Source: Phycisphaeraceae bacterium (GTDB lineage Bacteria > Planctomycetota > Phycisphaerae > Phycisphaerales > UBA1924). Taken from it: a DNA stretch of 64,000 nucleotides. Numbering within the stretch: the first letter of the stretch is position 1; every line of letters starts with the position of its first letter. Location of the stretch: the NCBI GenBank assembly GCA_019636495.1, contig JAHBXL010000018.1, positions 1 through 64,000 on the forward strand, written 5' to 3'. Under the pieces are notes generated by a model. That model searched no databases. It was not told where the DNA came from and saw nothing but the letters and a program-made list of their open reading frames with translations. The translations under genes were made by a program, and so were the position numbers. Positions 15,526 to 24,351 of this stretch are shown here, piece by piece.

Positions 15526-16382
15526 CCTCCACGGCGTCGCTTGAGCTCTTCGTACGCGTCACCCATATTGACTTCATCGTCAGGGGGCGAGGTCGATCCA
15601 TCGGGCCCGCTGCCGCTCTGCGCGCTGGTCAAGAACGACTCGATCACCTCTCGCGGCAATCGGTTCAGGATGTCGTAGACAACGGAGTGGTCCCCGACCT
15701 GCGAAACATCTACCAACGACTGCTGCACCGTGTGCTCGGTGCGCTGGTCTTTATTGCGCATGAACTCACCCGCTTTGTTGTTAAGCGGCGGCGGCTCACC
15801 AAAGCGTTCTTCGTACTCATCCAGAAGTTGCTTCTCGCGGCCTCTGGCCAACTCCTTGCCAGAGCTGCCGAATACGCCCTCCGTCACAGGGAGCAGATCA
15901 GGGTTGCGAGCCTTTGGATCGTTGGCGTCTACCGACGCGTTGGCGTTCGTTACGTCTTCGGCGGAGACGAGCGAGTCCATCCCCGTCGTCTCCTCCCACG
16001 TCATCTGAAGCGAGCAACCAGGCCAGCGCCTCCGGAGCTTTCTGATCAGGTCTATTGCCCTGAAGGTCTTTCCAACGCCGTGGACTGCTGCCGTGACGCG
16101 CTCGTCGATGGTCCGACCGTGACCATCGACGTTGACGCGCGGTGCCAGGTCTGCGGCAAGGGCCGCAACCCGATGGGCGCCAGGCCACTTCTCGTCCGGC
16201 CCGGTCTCCCCGATGTAGAGCAACCCCGAGGGGTCAGGATCCAAGAGTCGGGGAATCGGCACCGGCGATCCATTGCTGTCAACGAGTCGAAGGCGATAAC
16301 AGCACATGGCCGGCAGGTCGTTCCAGCTGGGCCACTCGTCAATTGGGCGCCACGCATCTGGCGGGGTGGGATTGGTGCTCAT
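15516..16382 (-). CDS. Antisense cargo gene, GIY-YIG-like nuclease candidate
   Basis: A 288-residue protein on the strand opposite the tail operon, between the gp10-like and tape-measure genes. Residues 52-61 read SGLLYIGETG, matching the GLLYIGET form of the GIY-YIG motif, followed by an R...LA helix as in that fold. The C-terminal two thirds are hydrophilic and charged, without a known domain. GIY-YIG enzymes include homing endonucleases that insert into phage genes. The catalytic Glu could not be placed, so function is tentative. Its 3' end overlaps its neighbour by 10 nt. Confidence 0.6.
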   Translation of the reverse strand: MSTNPTPPDAWRPIDEWPSWNDLPAMCCYRLRLVDSNGSPVPIPRLLDPDPSGLLYIGETGPDEKWPGAHRVAALAADLAPRVNVDGHGRTIDERVTAAVHGVGKTFRAIDLIRKLRRRWPGCSLQMTWEETTGMDSLVSAEDVTNANASVDANDPKARNPDLLPVTEGVFGSSGKELARGREKQLLDEYEERFGEPPPLNNKAGEFMRNKDQRTEHTVQQSLVDVSQVGDHSVVYDILNRLPREVIESFLTSAQSGSGPDGSTSPPDDEVNMGDAYEELKRRRGGHG

Positions 16383-16414
16383 CGTGCGAATGGTAACGTG
16401 GGGGTGCCCGTCTG

Positions 16415-18409
16415 ATGGCCGATACTCGCGGCATCCGGGCTGGACGGGCGTTCGTCGAACTCGGCGTGAGCGACAAGCTCACCGCCGGGCTCCGCCGCGC
16501 CCAGAAGCAGCTTGAAGCCTTCGGCGCTGGCCTGCGATCGGTGGGCACTCGGCTCGCGGGGATTGGCGCGGGGGCGGTCGCGGCGCTGCTCGGCACGGCG
16601 AAGGCCTTCTCTGACACGGGGGACATGCTGGACAAGATGAGCCAGCGGACCGGCGTGAGCGTGGAGGCCCTGTCGGAGCTGGGATTCGCGGCCGACCTCT
16701 CCGGCACCGACCTGGAAACCCTCGAGGCCGGGCTCCGCAACATGCAGCGGACGCTCACAGGCGCGGCGCAGGGGTCGGCATCCGCGGGCGACGCCCTCGG
16801 GCGGCTTGGCCTGACGGCCGCACAACTGGCGGGCCTCGCACCCGACCAGCAGTTCAAAGTCCTCGCGGAGCGCATTTCGCAGGTGCGCGACCCTGCTCTC
16901 CGCGCCGCTCTTGCGATGGAGGTGTTTGGCAAAGCCGGAACGAAGCTCCTGCCGCTCATGGCGGACGGCGCGGCGGGCATCGAAGCGATGCAGGAAGAGG
17001 CCCGGCGCCTCGGCCTCACCGTCAGCACCGAGACCGCCCGCGACGCCGCCGCGCTCAACGACGCGCTCGGCACCCTCTGGAAGGTGCTCAAGCAGGGCGT
17101 GTTCACCATCGGGGGGGCGCTCGCGCCGACGCTTGAGGACCTCGCGGAGCGGATCACCCGCATCGTCGTGAGCGTCACCACCTGGATCAAGGCGAACCGC
17201 GAGACGGTCGTGTGGGCTCTCAAGATCGCCGCCGCCGTCGCCGTGGCGGGCATCGCCATCGTGGCGCTCGGCTACATCATCTCCGGCATCGGCGCGACCC
17301 TCGGCATTGTCGCGGGCGTGATCGGCGGCATCGGCACAGCCTTCAGCCTGATCGGGGCCGCCATCGCGGCGATCCTGTCGCCCGTTGGTCTGGCGATCGC
17401 CGCTGTCGTGGCGCTCGGCGGCGTGCTCCTCGTCACCACTGGCGCCGGCGGCGAGGCCCTCACCTGGCTCGGCGAGCAGTTCACGCGCCTGCGGGACTGG
17501 GTGACCAAGGTCGTCGGCGGCATCTCCGATGCCCTCGCGGCGGGCGACATCGCACTGGCCGCCGAGATCCTGTGGCTGTCGCTGAAGGTCGTCTGGCAGC
17601 AGGGCGTCGCGGCGCTCAACAAGGTCTGGCTGGAGGCCAAGGAGTTCTTCGTCTCCACTGCCTACGGCATGTGGTACGGGGCGCTGGCCGCCGCGGAGAT
17701 CGTCTTCCACGCCCTTGAGATCGCGTGGATCGAAACCACCTCGTTCCTGTCCAAGACCTGGACCAACTTCACCACCGGCTTCCAGCAGGTCTGGGAATCG
17801 GCTTCGTCTTGGGTCGCCAAGCGGATGCTGGAGATCCAGGGGCTGTTCGACTCCGGGCTCGACGTGGACGCCGCGAAGAGGGCCGTCGATGATCAACTGG
17901 AATCCCGCCTTGCGGAACTGGAGAACGCGGCGCAGCGACAAGTGGCCGAGCGCGAGGGACAGCGCGCGGCCGAGCGTGAACAAGCCGCCGCCCTGCACGA
18001 GGCAACACTTGCTGGGATCGGCCGTGACTTTGAGGAGGCCCAGGCCGCGCTCAAGGCGAACACGGAGGCGGGGCTCGCGGAGTCGCAAGCGGCGCTGGAC
18101 GCGGCGAAACAGAAGCTCGCCGACGCCATCGAGCAGGCTCGCCAGAAGCGAGAGGCGGCGGATGCCGAACGCGGCTCCGGCCGCACGCCGCGCGACCTGA
18201 TGGCCGAGTTCGAGGACCGCCTGGCGGGTCTCGGGGAAGTCATCGGCAAGGGGATCAGCGTGCGCGGCACGTTCAACGCCCGCGCTGCGCAGGGGCTCGA
18301 GTCCGATGGCGGGGCCGCTGAGCGCACCGCCCGGGCTACGGAGCAGACCGCCAAGCACACCAAGCGTCTGGCCGACGCCGCCCAGAGCGGCGGCCTGACG
18401 TTCACCTAA
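16415..18409 (+). CDS. Tail tape measure protein
   Basis: A 664-residue protein. Its N-terminal part (AFVELGVSDKLTAGLRRAQK, later DKMSQRTGVSVEALSELG) is typical of tape-measure proteins. Several hydrophobic helices occupy about residues 265-350, a Trp-rich helical region lies at 400-480, and a long coiled coil rich in Ala/Glu/Arg spans about 490-600. The protein sets tail length and is usually injected with the DNA. By the common length rule it would give a short tail of roughly 100 nm. Confidence 0.85.
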   Translation: MADTRGIRAGRAFVELGVSDKLTAGLRRAQKQLEAFGAGLRSVGTRLAGIGAGAVAALLGTAKAFSDTGDMLDKMSQRTGVSVEALSELGFAADLSGTDLETLEAGLRNMQRTLTGAAQGSASAGDALGRLGLTAAQLAGLAPDQQFKVLAERISQVRDPALRAALAMEVFGKAGTKLLPLMADGAAGIEAMQEEARRLGLTVSTETARDAAALNDALGTLWKVLKQGVFTIGGALAPTLEDLAERITRIVVSVTTWIKANRETVVWALKIAAAVAVAGIAIVALGYIISGIGATLGIVAGVIGGIGTAFSLIGAAIAAILSPVGLAIAAVVALGGVLLVTTGAGGEALTWLGEQFTRLRDWVTKVVGGISDALAAGDIALAAEILWLSLKVVWQQGVAALNKVWLEAKEFFVSTAYGMWYGALAAAEIVFHALEIAWIETTSFLSKTWTNFTTGFQQVWESASSWVAKRMLEIQGLFDSGLDVDAAKRAVDDQLESRLAELENAAQRQVAEREGQRAAEREQAAALHEATLAGIGRDFEEAQAALKANTEAGLAESQAALDAAKQKLADAIEQARQKREAADAERGSGRTPRDLMAEFEDRLAGLGEVIGKGISVRGTFNARAAQGLESDGGAAERTARATEQTAKHTKRLADAAQSGGLTFT

Positions 18410-18421
18410 GGAGAGTCGTTC

Positions 18422-19231
18422 GTGCCGATCACGGTGACGGAGAAGTTCGAGAGCCGCAAGTCCACCAAGGGCGACAACCCCTCGGCGGAGCTGGTCTACA
18501 CCGTGCGTGGGACCAACGACGACATCGCGGCCCGGAACTCTGCCGAGACCACCAGTCCGGCGACCTATGACGGGCATCCCCGGCAGTCGGTCTCCGTCGA
18601 GCCCGTCGGCGACGAGCTGTGGGAGGCCGTGGTCCGCTACGGGAAGGCCCAGGGGGGCTCGCTCCCGGAGCCCGGAGAGAGCATCTTCTCCTTCGACACC
18701 GGCGGCGGCACGCAGCACATCACCCAGAGTAAGGAGACGGTCTCCTCGCACGCGCCCTCGGGCTCGTCGCCCCCGGACTTCGGCGGCGCGATCGGCGTCA
18801 CCGCCGACGGAGTCGAGGGCGTGGATATCACGGTCCCGGTCTTCCAGTTCTCCGAGACGCACTACTTCACCAACGACCAGGTCACGCCGTCGTACAAGGG
18901 GACGCTCTTCACGCTCACCGGCAAGGTGAACTCCGGCCCTTTCAAGGGGTTTCAGGCGGGCGAGGTACTGTTCCTCGGGGCATCGGGTGCGCGGCGCGGC
19001 ACCGACCCCGAAGACGACTGGGAGATCACCTTCCGGTTCGCAGCCAGCCCCAACGCGAACAGCATCTCCGTCGGCGACATCAGCGGCATCAGCAAGAAGG
19101 GGTGGGAGTACCTGTGGGTGCGGTACGCAGACCAGGAGGACACCGGGTCGCACGCGATCGTGAAGCGCCCGGTCGCGGCCTATGTCGAGCGCGTGTACGA
19201 CGAAGGCAGCTTCGCAGGGCTTGGGATCTGA
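18422..19231 (+). CDS. Tail protein, unknown
   Basis: A 269-residue, beta-rich protein starting at a GTG with AAGGAGAG upstream, directly after the tape measure. It has ELVYTVRGTNDD near the start, a Gly/Ser-rich centre, FQFSETHYFTNDQVTPSYKG and later EITFRFAASPNANS. The position suggests a distal tail protein or adaptor. No family was recognised from sequence. Confidence 0.6.
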   Translation: MPITVTEKFESRKSTKGDNPSAELVYTVRGTNDDIAARNSAETTSPATYDGHPRQSVSVEPVGDELWEAVVRYGKAQGGSLPEPGESIFSFDTGGGTQHITQSKETVSSHAPSGSSPPDFGGAIGVTADGVEGVDITVPVFQFSETHYFTNDQVTPSYKGTLFTLTGKVNSGPFKGFQAGEVLFLGASGARRGTDPEDDWEITFRFAASPNANSISVGDISGISKKGWEYLWVRYADQEDTGSHAIVKRPVAAYVERVYDEGSFAGLGI

Positions 19232-19234
19232 ACG

Positions 19235-20263
19235 ATGGGTGACGTGTTCCGCAAAGTCCGGTCCGGCCAGCCCCTCCGCATCCCCGCGGCGGCGTACAAC
19301 GCCTTCGTTGATGCGGCGGTCGATCTGCGCCGGCGCGAGCGGAACGCCAACGCCGGGCCGGCGCTGGAGCCAGCGCAGCGCGGCATCGTCCTGGTCCGCA
19401 ACGACTCGGACGATGACATCGAGCCGTACCACGCGCTGGCCATCACCGGTGTGCTCGTGCAGCCCGACAACGAGGACCAGGAGCGGACGTTCCATAGCCG
19501 CACGCCGCTGACGGGCGAGATCGCCACCGACGAGTCGCCATCGCTCTCGTTCGTGCTGGCGCTCCAGCCGATCAAGTCGGGCGAACTCGGCCGGTGCGTG
19601 CTCACGGGCGTGACGCCTGCGCGGGTCTTCATCACCAACGAGACGGACACGACCTGCGAGCTCGCTCCCGAGGAGACCGTGCTGGCCAGCACGCCTATGG
19701 GCGGCATCCCGATCCTGTGGAAGGAGGAGGGCACCGGCGAGAAGTGGGCGGTCATCGAGATGGGCCAGCCCTCGCCCGGCCGCGTCACGGCGATCCTCGG
19801 CGCAGCGCAACCCATCCCCACCGAGAGCAACCGCTGGCGCTACCCGTGGGTCGAGGCCCGGATCGACGGAGACCCCGGCAGCGACACCTACCTGCGGTAT
19901 GTGCCCGTGCCGGAGGGGTTGTCATCCCAGCTCCCCGGCGGTGGCGAGGACCCGACGCGGCTGGCGGTCAACCGCTTCGAGGCCCACCACATGAACGACT
20001 TCGACCCCGGCTCGGGGTTCGCTGGCCTGCTGGGGCTGGGGCCGGTGTGCGAGTTGCCGGGCGTGCTGCCGAAGTGCCCGCCCGCGCGGTCGCTCAAGCC
20101 CAGGCTCGTTCCCATCCCCGAAGGGGTTTGCGTGCAGCTCACCTGCGAGCGCAACAGCAAGGGCAGGCCGGTGTGGGTGTTCGAGGCGATGAGCCTGATC
20201 GAGATCGCCGACCCGGCCGACGAGAACCGCAAGTTCAACATCTACATCGAGGGAGGCGCATGA
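19235..20263 (+). CDS. Tail-tip structural protein candidate, unknown
   Basis: A 342-residue protein in the tail-tip position. The N-terminus (KVRSGQPLRIPAAAYNAFVD) resembles the start of several planctomycete phage proteins of unknown function. The middle is rich in strands and acidic residues, and the end reads WVFEAMSLIEIADPADENR. It overlaps the next gene by 4 nt (ATGA). A virion role is inferred from context only. Confidence 0.58.
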   Translation: MGDVFRKVRSGQPLRIPAAAYNAFVDAAVDLRRRERNANAGPALEPAQRGIVLVRNDSDDDIEPYHALAITGVLVQPDNEDQERTFHSRTPLTGEIATDESPSLSFVLALQPIKSGELGRCVLTGVTPARVFITNETDTTCELAPEETVLASTPMGGIPILWKEEGTGEKWAVIEMGQPSPGRVTAILGAAQPIPTESNRWRYPWVEARIDGDPGSDTYLRYVPVPEGLSSQLPGGGEDPTRLAVNRFEAHHMNDFDPGSGFAGLLGLGPVCELPGVLPKCPPARSLKPRLVPIPEGVCVQLTCERNSKGRPVWVFEAMSLIEIADPADENRKFNIYIEGGA

Positions 20264-20868
20264 CCGCGACCTCCCCGACCAAGCCCGCACTCGACGCGCG
20301 CCGCGAGCGCGAGCGGAAGAAGTACGTCGCGCTGGCGTCCCGTCCTGCCGCTCCGGGCGCCGGGTACGGCTCCACCAACCACGGGGCGGCCGCGATCCCG
20401 CTTGTGCAGCGCCTCAAGCCCCGTTTGGTGGTGGACTTCGGGTGCGGTCGGAACGACTTCATCGGCGCCCTGCGCCGGCTCGGCATGGATGGGCTTGGCA
20501 TCGACTTCGCTTTCCCCGAGGCGGACATCCCGCGGGCGATGCACAAGACCGGACTGGTCGACGGCGTTGCCGACGTGGTGACCAGTTTCGACGCCCTGGA
20601 GCACCTGCTCCCCGAGGACGTGGATGCGGTGTTCGCTGAGATGCGGCGCGTCGGCCGCCCACGAGCCCACTTCGTGTTCTCGATCTGCACGCGCCCGAGC
20701 CGGACAACCGTCGCCGGCGAGGGGCTGCACCCGACGGTGCGGCCGCTGGCGTGGTGGCTGGATCGCATCGGCCAGGTCGGCACGGTGACGACGCCGAAGG
20801 CAGAGGGCCGCTACATCGTCGGGCGGTTCGCGGCCAAGGAGGGTCGTGGGGGGTGTGGCTGTGCGTGA
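20260..20868 (+). CDS. Class I SAM-dependent methyltransferase
   Basis: A 202-residue protein with the AdoMet-binding motif VVDFGCGRNDF (about residue 57), an acidic motif GIDF about 20 residues later and VTSFDALEHL (motif IV-like), as in small-molecule or sugar methyltransferases. It starts in an ATGA overlap. Its neighbour is a DUF115-like protein, so the two may modify glycans or tail components. No DNA-methylase DPPY motif is present. The C-terminus is GCGCA. Confidence 0.75.
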   Translation: MTATSPTKPALDARRERERKKYVALASRPAAPGAGYGSTNHGAAAIPLVQRLKPRLVVDFGCGRNDFIGALRRLGMDGLGIDFAFPEADIPRAMHKTGLVDGVADVVTSFDALEHLLPEDVDAVFAEMRRVGRPRAHFVFSICTRPSRTTVAGEGLHPTVRPLAWWLDRIGQVGTVTTPKAEGRYIVGRFAAKEGRGGCGCA

Positions 20869-21763
20869 GAACCAGTCGGACATCGCGGCGCTTCAGGCGG
20901 GGTTGAAGGGGCGGAAGCCCGCCCGCGACGGTCTGCGCCTCTACACCGCCGACTTCGACTCGGTGTCGCTCGCGGGGTTCTACCGGGGCAGGTCGGCGTT
21001 CCTGATCCTCTCGGGACCGTCGCTCACGCAGGTGGACCTCACGCAGCTCAACCAGCGCGGCATCGTCACGATGGGGGTGAACAACTCCTGGTCCGTGCAT
21101 CGCCCGACGCTGTGGACGTGCGTGGACGATCCCGGCCGCTTCATCGACATCGGCTGGAAGGACCCGGGCATCCTGAAGTTCGTACCGACATGCTGCTGGG
21201 ACAAGCGCCTCCGCATCCAGAACCCCGACGGCACCATGCGCAACAGCGCGTTCCGCGTCCGGCAGATGCCGAGCGTGCTGTTCTTCCGCCGCGCCGATCA
21301 TTTCGACCATGAGCGGTTCCTGACGGGCGACTCGGTCCCCTGGGGGAACGACGCCAAGCACGCAGACTCGCTCGGGATCACCGGCAAGCGGAGCGTCATG
21401 CTCGTCGCTCTGCGCCTGCTGCACCACCTTGGGTTCGGCACAGTGTACCTGCTCGGGTGCGACTTCAAGATGGCCGCTGACCGCAGGTACGCCTTCGATG
21501 AGCACCGGGCACCCAACGCTATCCGGCACAACAACGTTCTATACGACTCTCTGGCCCGACGCTTCGAGGCGCTGCGCCCGCACTTCGACAAACACCGCTT
21601 CCGCGTGATCAACTGTTCCCCGGGCAGCGAGCTCCAGGCCTTCGACCGCATGGACTTCGACGCCGCGGTGAAGGCCGCCTCCGCTGAGTGCGGCAAGCCG
21701 GTGAGCACGCAGGGCTGGTATGAACCCAATCCGAAGCCGACCTCGCCGGAGGCTGCCCGATGA
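20846..21763 (+). CDS. DUF115-like glycan-related protein
   Basis: A protein of about 305 residues with AFLILSGPSLTQVDLTQLNQ, VTMGVNNSWSVHRPTLWTCV and a later YLLGCDFKM. The GPSL...G.N pattern is that of DUF115/MptE-like and sialyltransferase-like Rossmann proteins, linked to sugar transfer. The start is uncertain: GTG codons at 20,846, 20,855 and 20,861 are all in frame. Together with the upstream methyltransferase it suggests a phage-encoded surface or tail glycan modification. Confidence 0.65.
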   Translation: MGGVAVRENQSDIAALQAGLKGRKPARDGLRLYTADFDSVSLAGFYRGRSAFLILSGPSLTQVDLTQLNQRGIVTMGVNNSWSVHRPTLWTCVDDPGRFIDIGWKDPGILKFVPTCCWDKRLRIQNPDGTMRNSAFRVRQMPSVLFFRRADHFDHERFLTGDSVPWGNDAKHADSLGITGKRSVMLVALRLLHHLGFGTVYLLGCDFKMAADRRYAFDEHRAPNAIRHNNVLYDSLARRFEALRPHFDKHRFRVINCSPGSELQAFDRMDFDAAVKAASAECGKPVSTQGWYEPNPKPTSPEAAR

Positions 21764-23223
21764 GCGACGGCCCGACCCGATACTACTTATACATCCCCGT
21801 CTGGGCAACGGGCCGACCGCCCACAGGTGGCGGGTCGAGCAACTACTCCACGCCGTCAGGCTCGACGCCAGAGAGCACCTACTCGACGCCGACCAGCACG
21901 CCGAGCATGCCGTCAAGCTACTCGACGACGGGCGATGTCATCTACACGACCGGTCCGAGCGGAACCCCGACTCTCACGTTTTACACCACCGGCGCCTTCA
22001 CGAGCAACACCTCTGGCACAACGCACACGCCGTCGAGCAGCGAGTCGAGCGATTCCATGTCCTCGGGGTCGTCGGGCTCGAGTAGCGGCATGTCCTCTTC
22101 CGGAACCTCTTCCTCGGGGTCGATGTCGTCGAGCGGCTCGTCCTCCTCGGGGTCGTCATCGAGCGGGTCTTCCAGCAGCGGGTCAAGCTCTTCGAGCGGG
22201 TCCGGATCATCCAGCGGATCGGGGTCATCGAGCGGTTCGGGTTCGTCGGGGTCGGGCAGCAGCGGCATATCCAGCGGCGCATCGTCTGGCGCGAGCAGCG
22301 GCATGAGCTCAGGGGCATCGTCGGGCGCATCCTCAGGGGGTTCATCCGGCGGCGGTTCATCCGGTGGAGGCTCGTCCGGCGGAGGCGGCTCCTCCGGTGG
22401 CGGCGGTTCGAGCGGAGGCGGTGGGTCTTCCGGTGGCGGTGGTTCCAGCGGCGGCGGCGGGAGCAGCGGCAACTGCCTGCTCTTCGGCACCCTCGTGCGG
22501 CTGGAGGACGGCCGCCTCACGCCCATCGAGAACCTCAAGCCCGGCGATCGCGTGGCATCCATCCAGGTGCCCGGCCTCGAAGTCGATGTGCCCTACCGCG
22601 CCCATTACAACTGGCTCTCGCACCACGGCCTGCACGGCGCAACGCCCGTCGCCGCGCGCGTAGCCAGCATCCGCCTCGGCGAGCACCACGGATTCATGGT
22701 CATCAACCGCCGCTTGAAGGCAACGCCCGAGCACCCGTTCATGATCCGCCGCGGCGACGAATGGGGCTTCGCGTCCGCCGAGTTCGTTCAGCCCGGCGAC
22801 TTCCTCATCGACGAGCACATGAACGAGGAGGAGGTCGAGTCCGTCGTCCGCATCGACGCGGCGACCCGCACTGTGGCCATCCACATCCCCGGCACCAACA
22901 CGCTGCTCGCCGAAGGCGTGTGGGTCCACAACGACATGCCCGCCACCGCCCAGAGTTCCGGGTCGGGCAGCGCGTCGTCCGGATCTGGCTCGGGCTCCGG
23001 GAGTGGGTCAGGCTCCGGCTCGGGATCGGGGTCCATGTCCGGATCGAGCAGCGGCTCGTCCAGCAGCGGATCTTCGTCCGGGAGCAAGTCGAGCGGCTCA
23101 TCCTCGTTCTCGACCTCCGGCTCGATGTCCGGCTCGTCCTCCTCGTCCGGCAGCGGCTCGGGCAGCATGAGCGGGTCGAGCAGCGCGTCTGGAAGCGGCT
23201 CTGGATCGGTCATCGAGCAGTGA
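21760..23223 (+). CDS. Ser/Gly-rich repeat protein with intein-like Hint domain
   Basis: 487 residues in three parts. After a Thr/Ser/Pro-rich start, residues about 95-237 are almost only Ser and Gly with a few Met/Ala (SSGSSSSGS repeats). Residues 239-391 are a Hint domain: Cys239 at the start, T322-P-E-H325 as the block-B TxxH, and H390-N391 at the end, followed by Asp392. A second Ser/Gly tract (about 396-487) closes the protein. Cys, TxxH and HN are the residues of intein/bacterial-intein-like autoprocessing, but the +1 residue is Asp rather than Cys/Ser/Thr. Cleavage or BIL-type chemistry is thus more likely than classical splicing. As the last tail gene it may be a surface fibre. Confidence 0.82.
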   Translation: MSDGPTRYYLYIPVWATGRPPTGGGSSNYSTPSGSTPESTYSTPTSTPSMPSSYSTTGDVIYTTGPSGTPTLTFYTTGAFTSNTSGTTHTPSSSESSDSMSSGSSGSSSGMSSSGTSSSGSMSSSGSSSSGSSSSGSSSSGSSSSSGSGSSSGSGSSSGSGSSGSGSSGISSGASSGASSGMSSGASSGASSGGSSGGGSSGGGSSGGGGSSGGGGSSGGGGSSGGGGSSGGGGSSGNCLLFGTLVRLEDGRLTPIENLKPGDRVASIQVPGLEVDVPYRAHYNWLSHHGLHGATPVAARVASIRLGEHHGFMVINRRLKATPEHPFMIRRGDEWGFASAEFVQPGDFLIDEHMNEEEVESVVRIDAATRTVAIHIPGTNTLLAEGVWVHNDMPATAQSSGSGSASSGSGSGSGSGSGSGSGSGSMSGSSSGSSSSGSSSGSKSSGSSSFSTSGSMSGSSSSSGSGSGSMSGSSSASGSGSGSVIEQ

Positions 23224-23240
23224 GCGCCGCTTTGCGGCGC
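23224..23240 (+). terminator. Hairpin after the last prophage 1 gene
   Basis: GCGCCGC TTT GCGGCGC forms a perfect 7-bp stem starting at the base after the Hint-gene stop codon. There is no U tract, so it could be a weak or factor-assisted terminator, or an RNA-end protector. Confidence 0.5.
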
Positions 23241-23594
23241 GCGACGCCCCCCAGGAGAGTCGACAGATCACATCGCACCACCAAGCCTGACCTTGGGCCA
23301 GTAGCAAATGGCGAGGCAGGCGCCCGTGATCTCCGAGAATCTCGTCGCTCTGGGTTCTTCCGTTCTCAGTGATGGCTGGTGCCGCACCGCCAGCACGCGG
23401 GCGACGCGGTTGTTGGGCACTTCCATCTACGACAGGCTCATCGGGCAGTCGGAGATGCGCCGCGCGGACAGAACTGCGATGTGCACGAGGTTGGCCCGAC
23501 TGTGCGCTGCCTCCTGGGGAGGATGGGACGCGATCCTCGTGCATCGTGCCTGCTACTCGGCAGGCGAACTCAATGGGCCGACACCGCATCGCGA
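23241..23594. other. Spacer without a supported gene, probable prophage-host junction
   Basis: Open frames exist on both strands, but none has a good ribosome site or protein-like composition. This stretch separates the last tail gene from the host efflux locus, so the right attachment site of prophage 1 should lie here. Serine-recombinase attachment cores are too short to locate by eye. Confidence 0.4.
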
Positions 23595-24266
23595 CTACCG
23601 AAGGTTGCCAACAGAGCGTCCACGATCGTCACTGTTTCTTTGGCACGCAGCGATTGTCATGCCTGCCATGCTGAAACGAGCGATGTGATCGGCGGTCAGC
23701 ATGACCTCTTCACGAGCCATTCTGTGGGAGGGATTCAGCCGGTGGATGATCGTGCGACAGTTGAAGTAGAACAGGCACTGGCCGGCGATACTCAGCACGG
23801 AGTAGCGCACGGCCTCGTCGGAGGCGTGCGGGAGTATTCCTCGCACGAGGGTCTCCAGTTGAACGAGCGGTCGCAGCGCAGCGTCTTGGGCCTCGTGGCT
23901 CAGTCCGCCGACAGGCTCAACCAGTTCGCGAGCGGCAACCTGGGCTTGCCAGGCATCAAAACCATTGCCCCGAAGTCGCGAAAGCCAGCCGTGGATGAAA
24001 ACACGCAAGCGGCGTGAAGCCGGGTCGGCAGGTCTATCAACTGATTCGGTTGCGCCGATACAGCCGGGCTGACCCGGCGGGGCATGCGTGAGCACCGCCT
24101 CGTAGAGCCCTCGCTTGCCCCGGAAGTGATAGCTGATTGCCGCGGCGTTCGCGCCGGCCTGCGCGGAAATGGCACGAGCGGAGGCACCGCGAAAGCCTCG
24201 GTGCGCGAACAGTTCGCTTGCCGCTTCCAGCAATCGTTCCCGTGTTGTTGCGGTGCTCGGCTCCAT
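23595..24266 (-). CDS. TetR-family regulator, CecR/DUF1956-like
   Basis: A 223-residue protein with an N-terminal TetR helix-turn-helix (RERLLEAASELFAHRGF, then ISAQAGANAAAISYHFRGK). The C-terminal ligand domain is of the DUF1956 kind (QVAARELVEPVGG, then SILSIAGQCLFY..CR..I). CecR regulators of this group repress efflux and ABC systems. It lies just downstream of the RND pump gene in the same direction, with a 85-nt gap, and may control or be co-transcribed with it. Confidence 0.85.
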   Translation of the reverse strand: MEPSTATTRERLLEAASELFAHRGFRGASARAISAQAGANAAAISYHFRGKRGLYEAVLTHAPPGQPGCIGATESVDRPADPASRRLRVFIHGWLSRLRGNGFDAWQAQVAARELVEPVGGLSHEAQDAALRPLVQLETLVRGILPHASDEAVRYSVLSIAGQCLFYFNCRTIIHRLNPSHRMAREEVMLTADHIARFSMAGMTIAACQRNSDDRGRSVGNLR

Positions 24267-24351
24267 GTGATGGGTCCAAAGGCCCCGCGCTGGCCTGGGC
24301 TAGGCTCGCTGAGTCGACGGCAAGCCACGCCTCACAACGGCGCCGGCGAAG

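Larger units (their letters stand above)
1..23240 (+). mobile_element. Prophage 1, right-hand portion (late genes), cut by the window start
   Basis: Gene order is that of a tailed-phage late region: replicase end, methyltransferase, terminase, portal, protease-capsid fusion, head-tail genes, tail tube, tape measure and tip genes. Most genes abut or overlap by 1-4 nt on the plus strand. The right limit is placed at the hairpin after the Ser/Gly-Hint gene because the next recognisable gene is a TetR regulator of an efflux operon. No integrase or attachment site can be read for this copy. No endolysin was recognised. Confidence 0.85.

Noticed and set aside
16379..19810. Minus-strand open frame of over 1100 codons opposite the tape measure
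   Set aside because: Shadow of the tape-measure and tail genes; no start site or domain, and it would cover several well-supported plus-strand genes.
22065..22470. CRISPR-like or satellite array in the Ser/Gly tract
   Set aside because: Repeat units vary in length and follow codon triplets for Ser and Gly inside one open gene; there are no spacers of constant size.
21981..22562. Asp/Pro/Leu-rich minus-strand gene opposite the Ser/Gly tract
   Set aside because: It is the complement of TCG/GGC-type Ser/Gly codons and has no start signal.
23241..23594. Attachment site of prophage 1
   Set aside because: Serine-recombinase attachment cores are about 2 bp within short imperfect arms; no match to the 47.1-47.3 kb spacer could be defended by eye.
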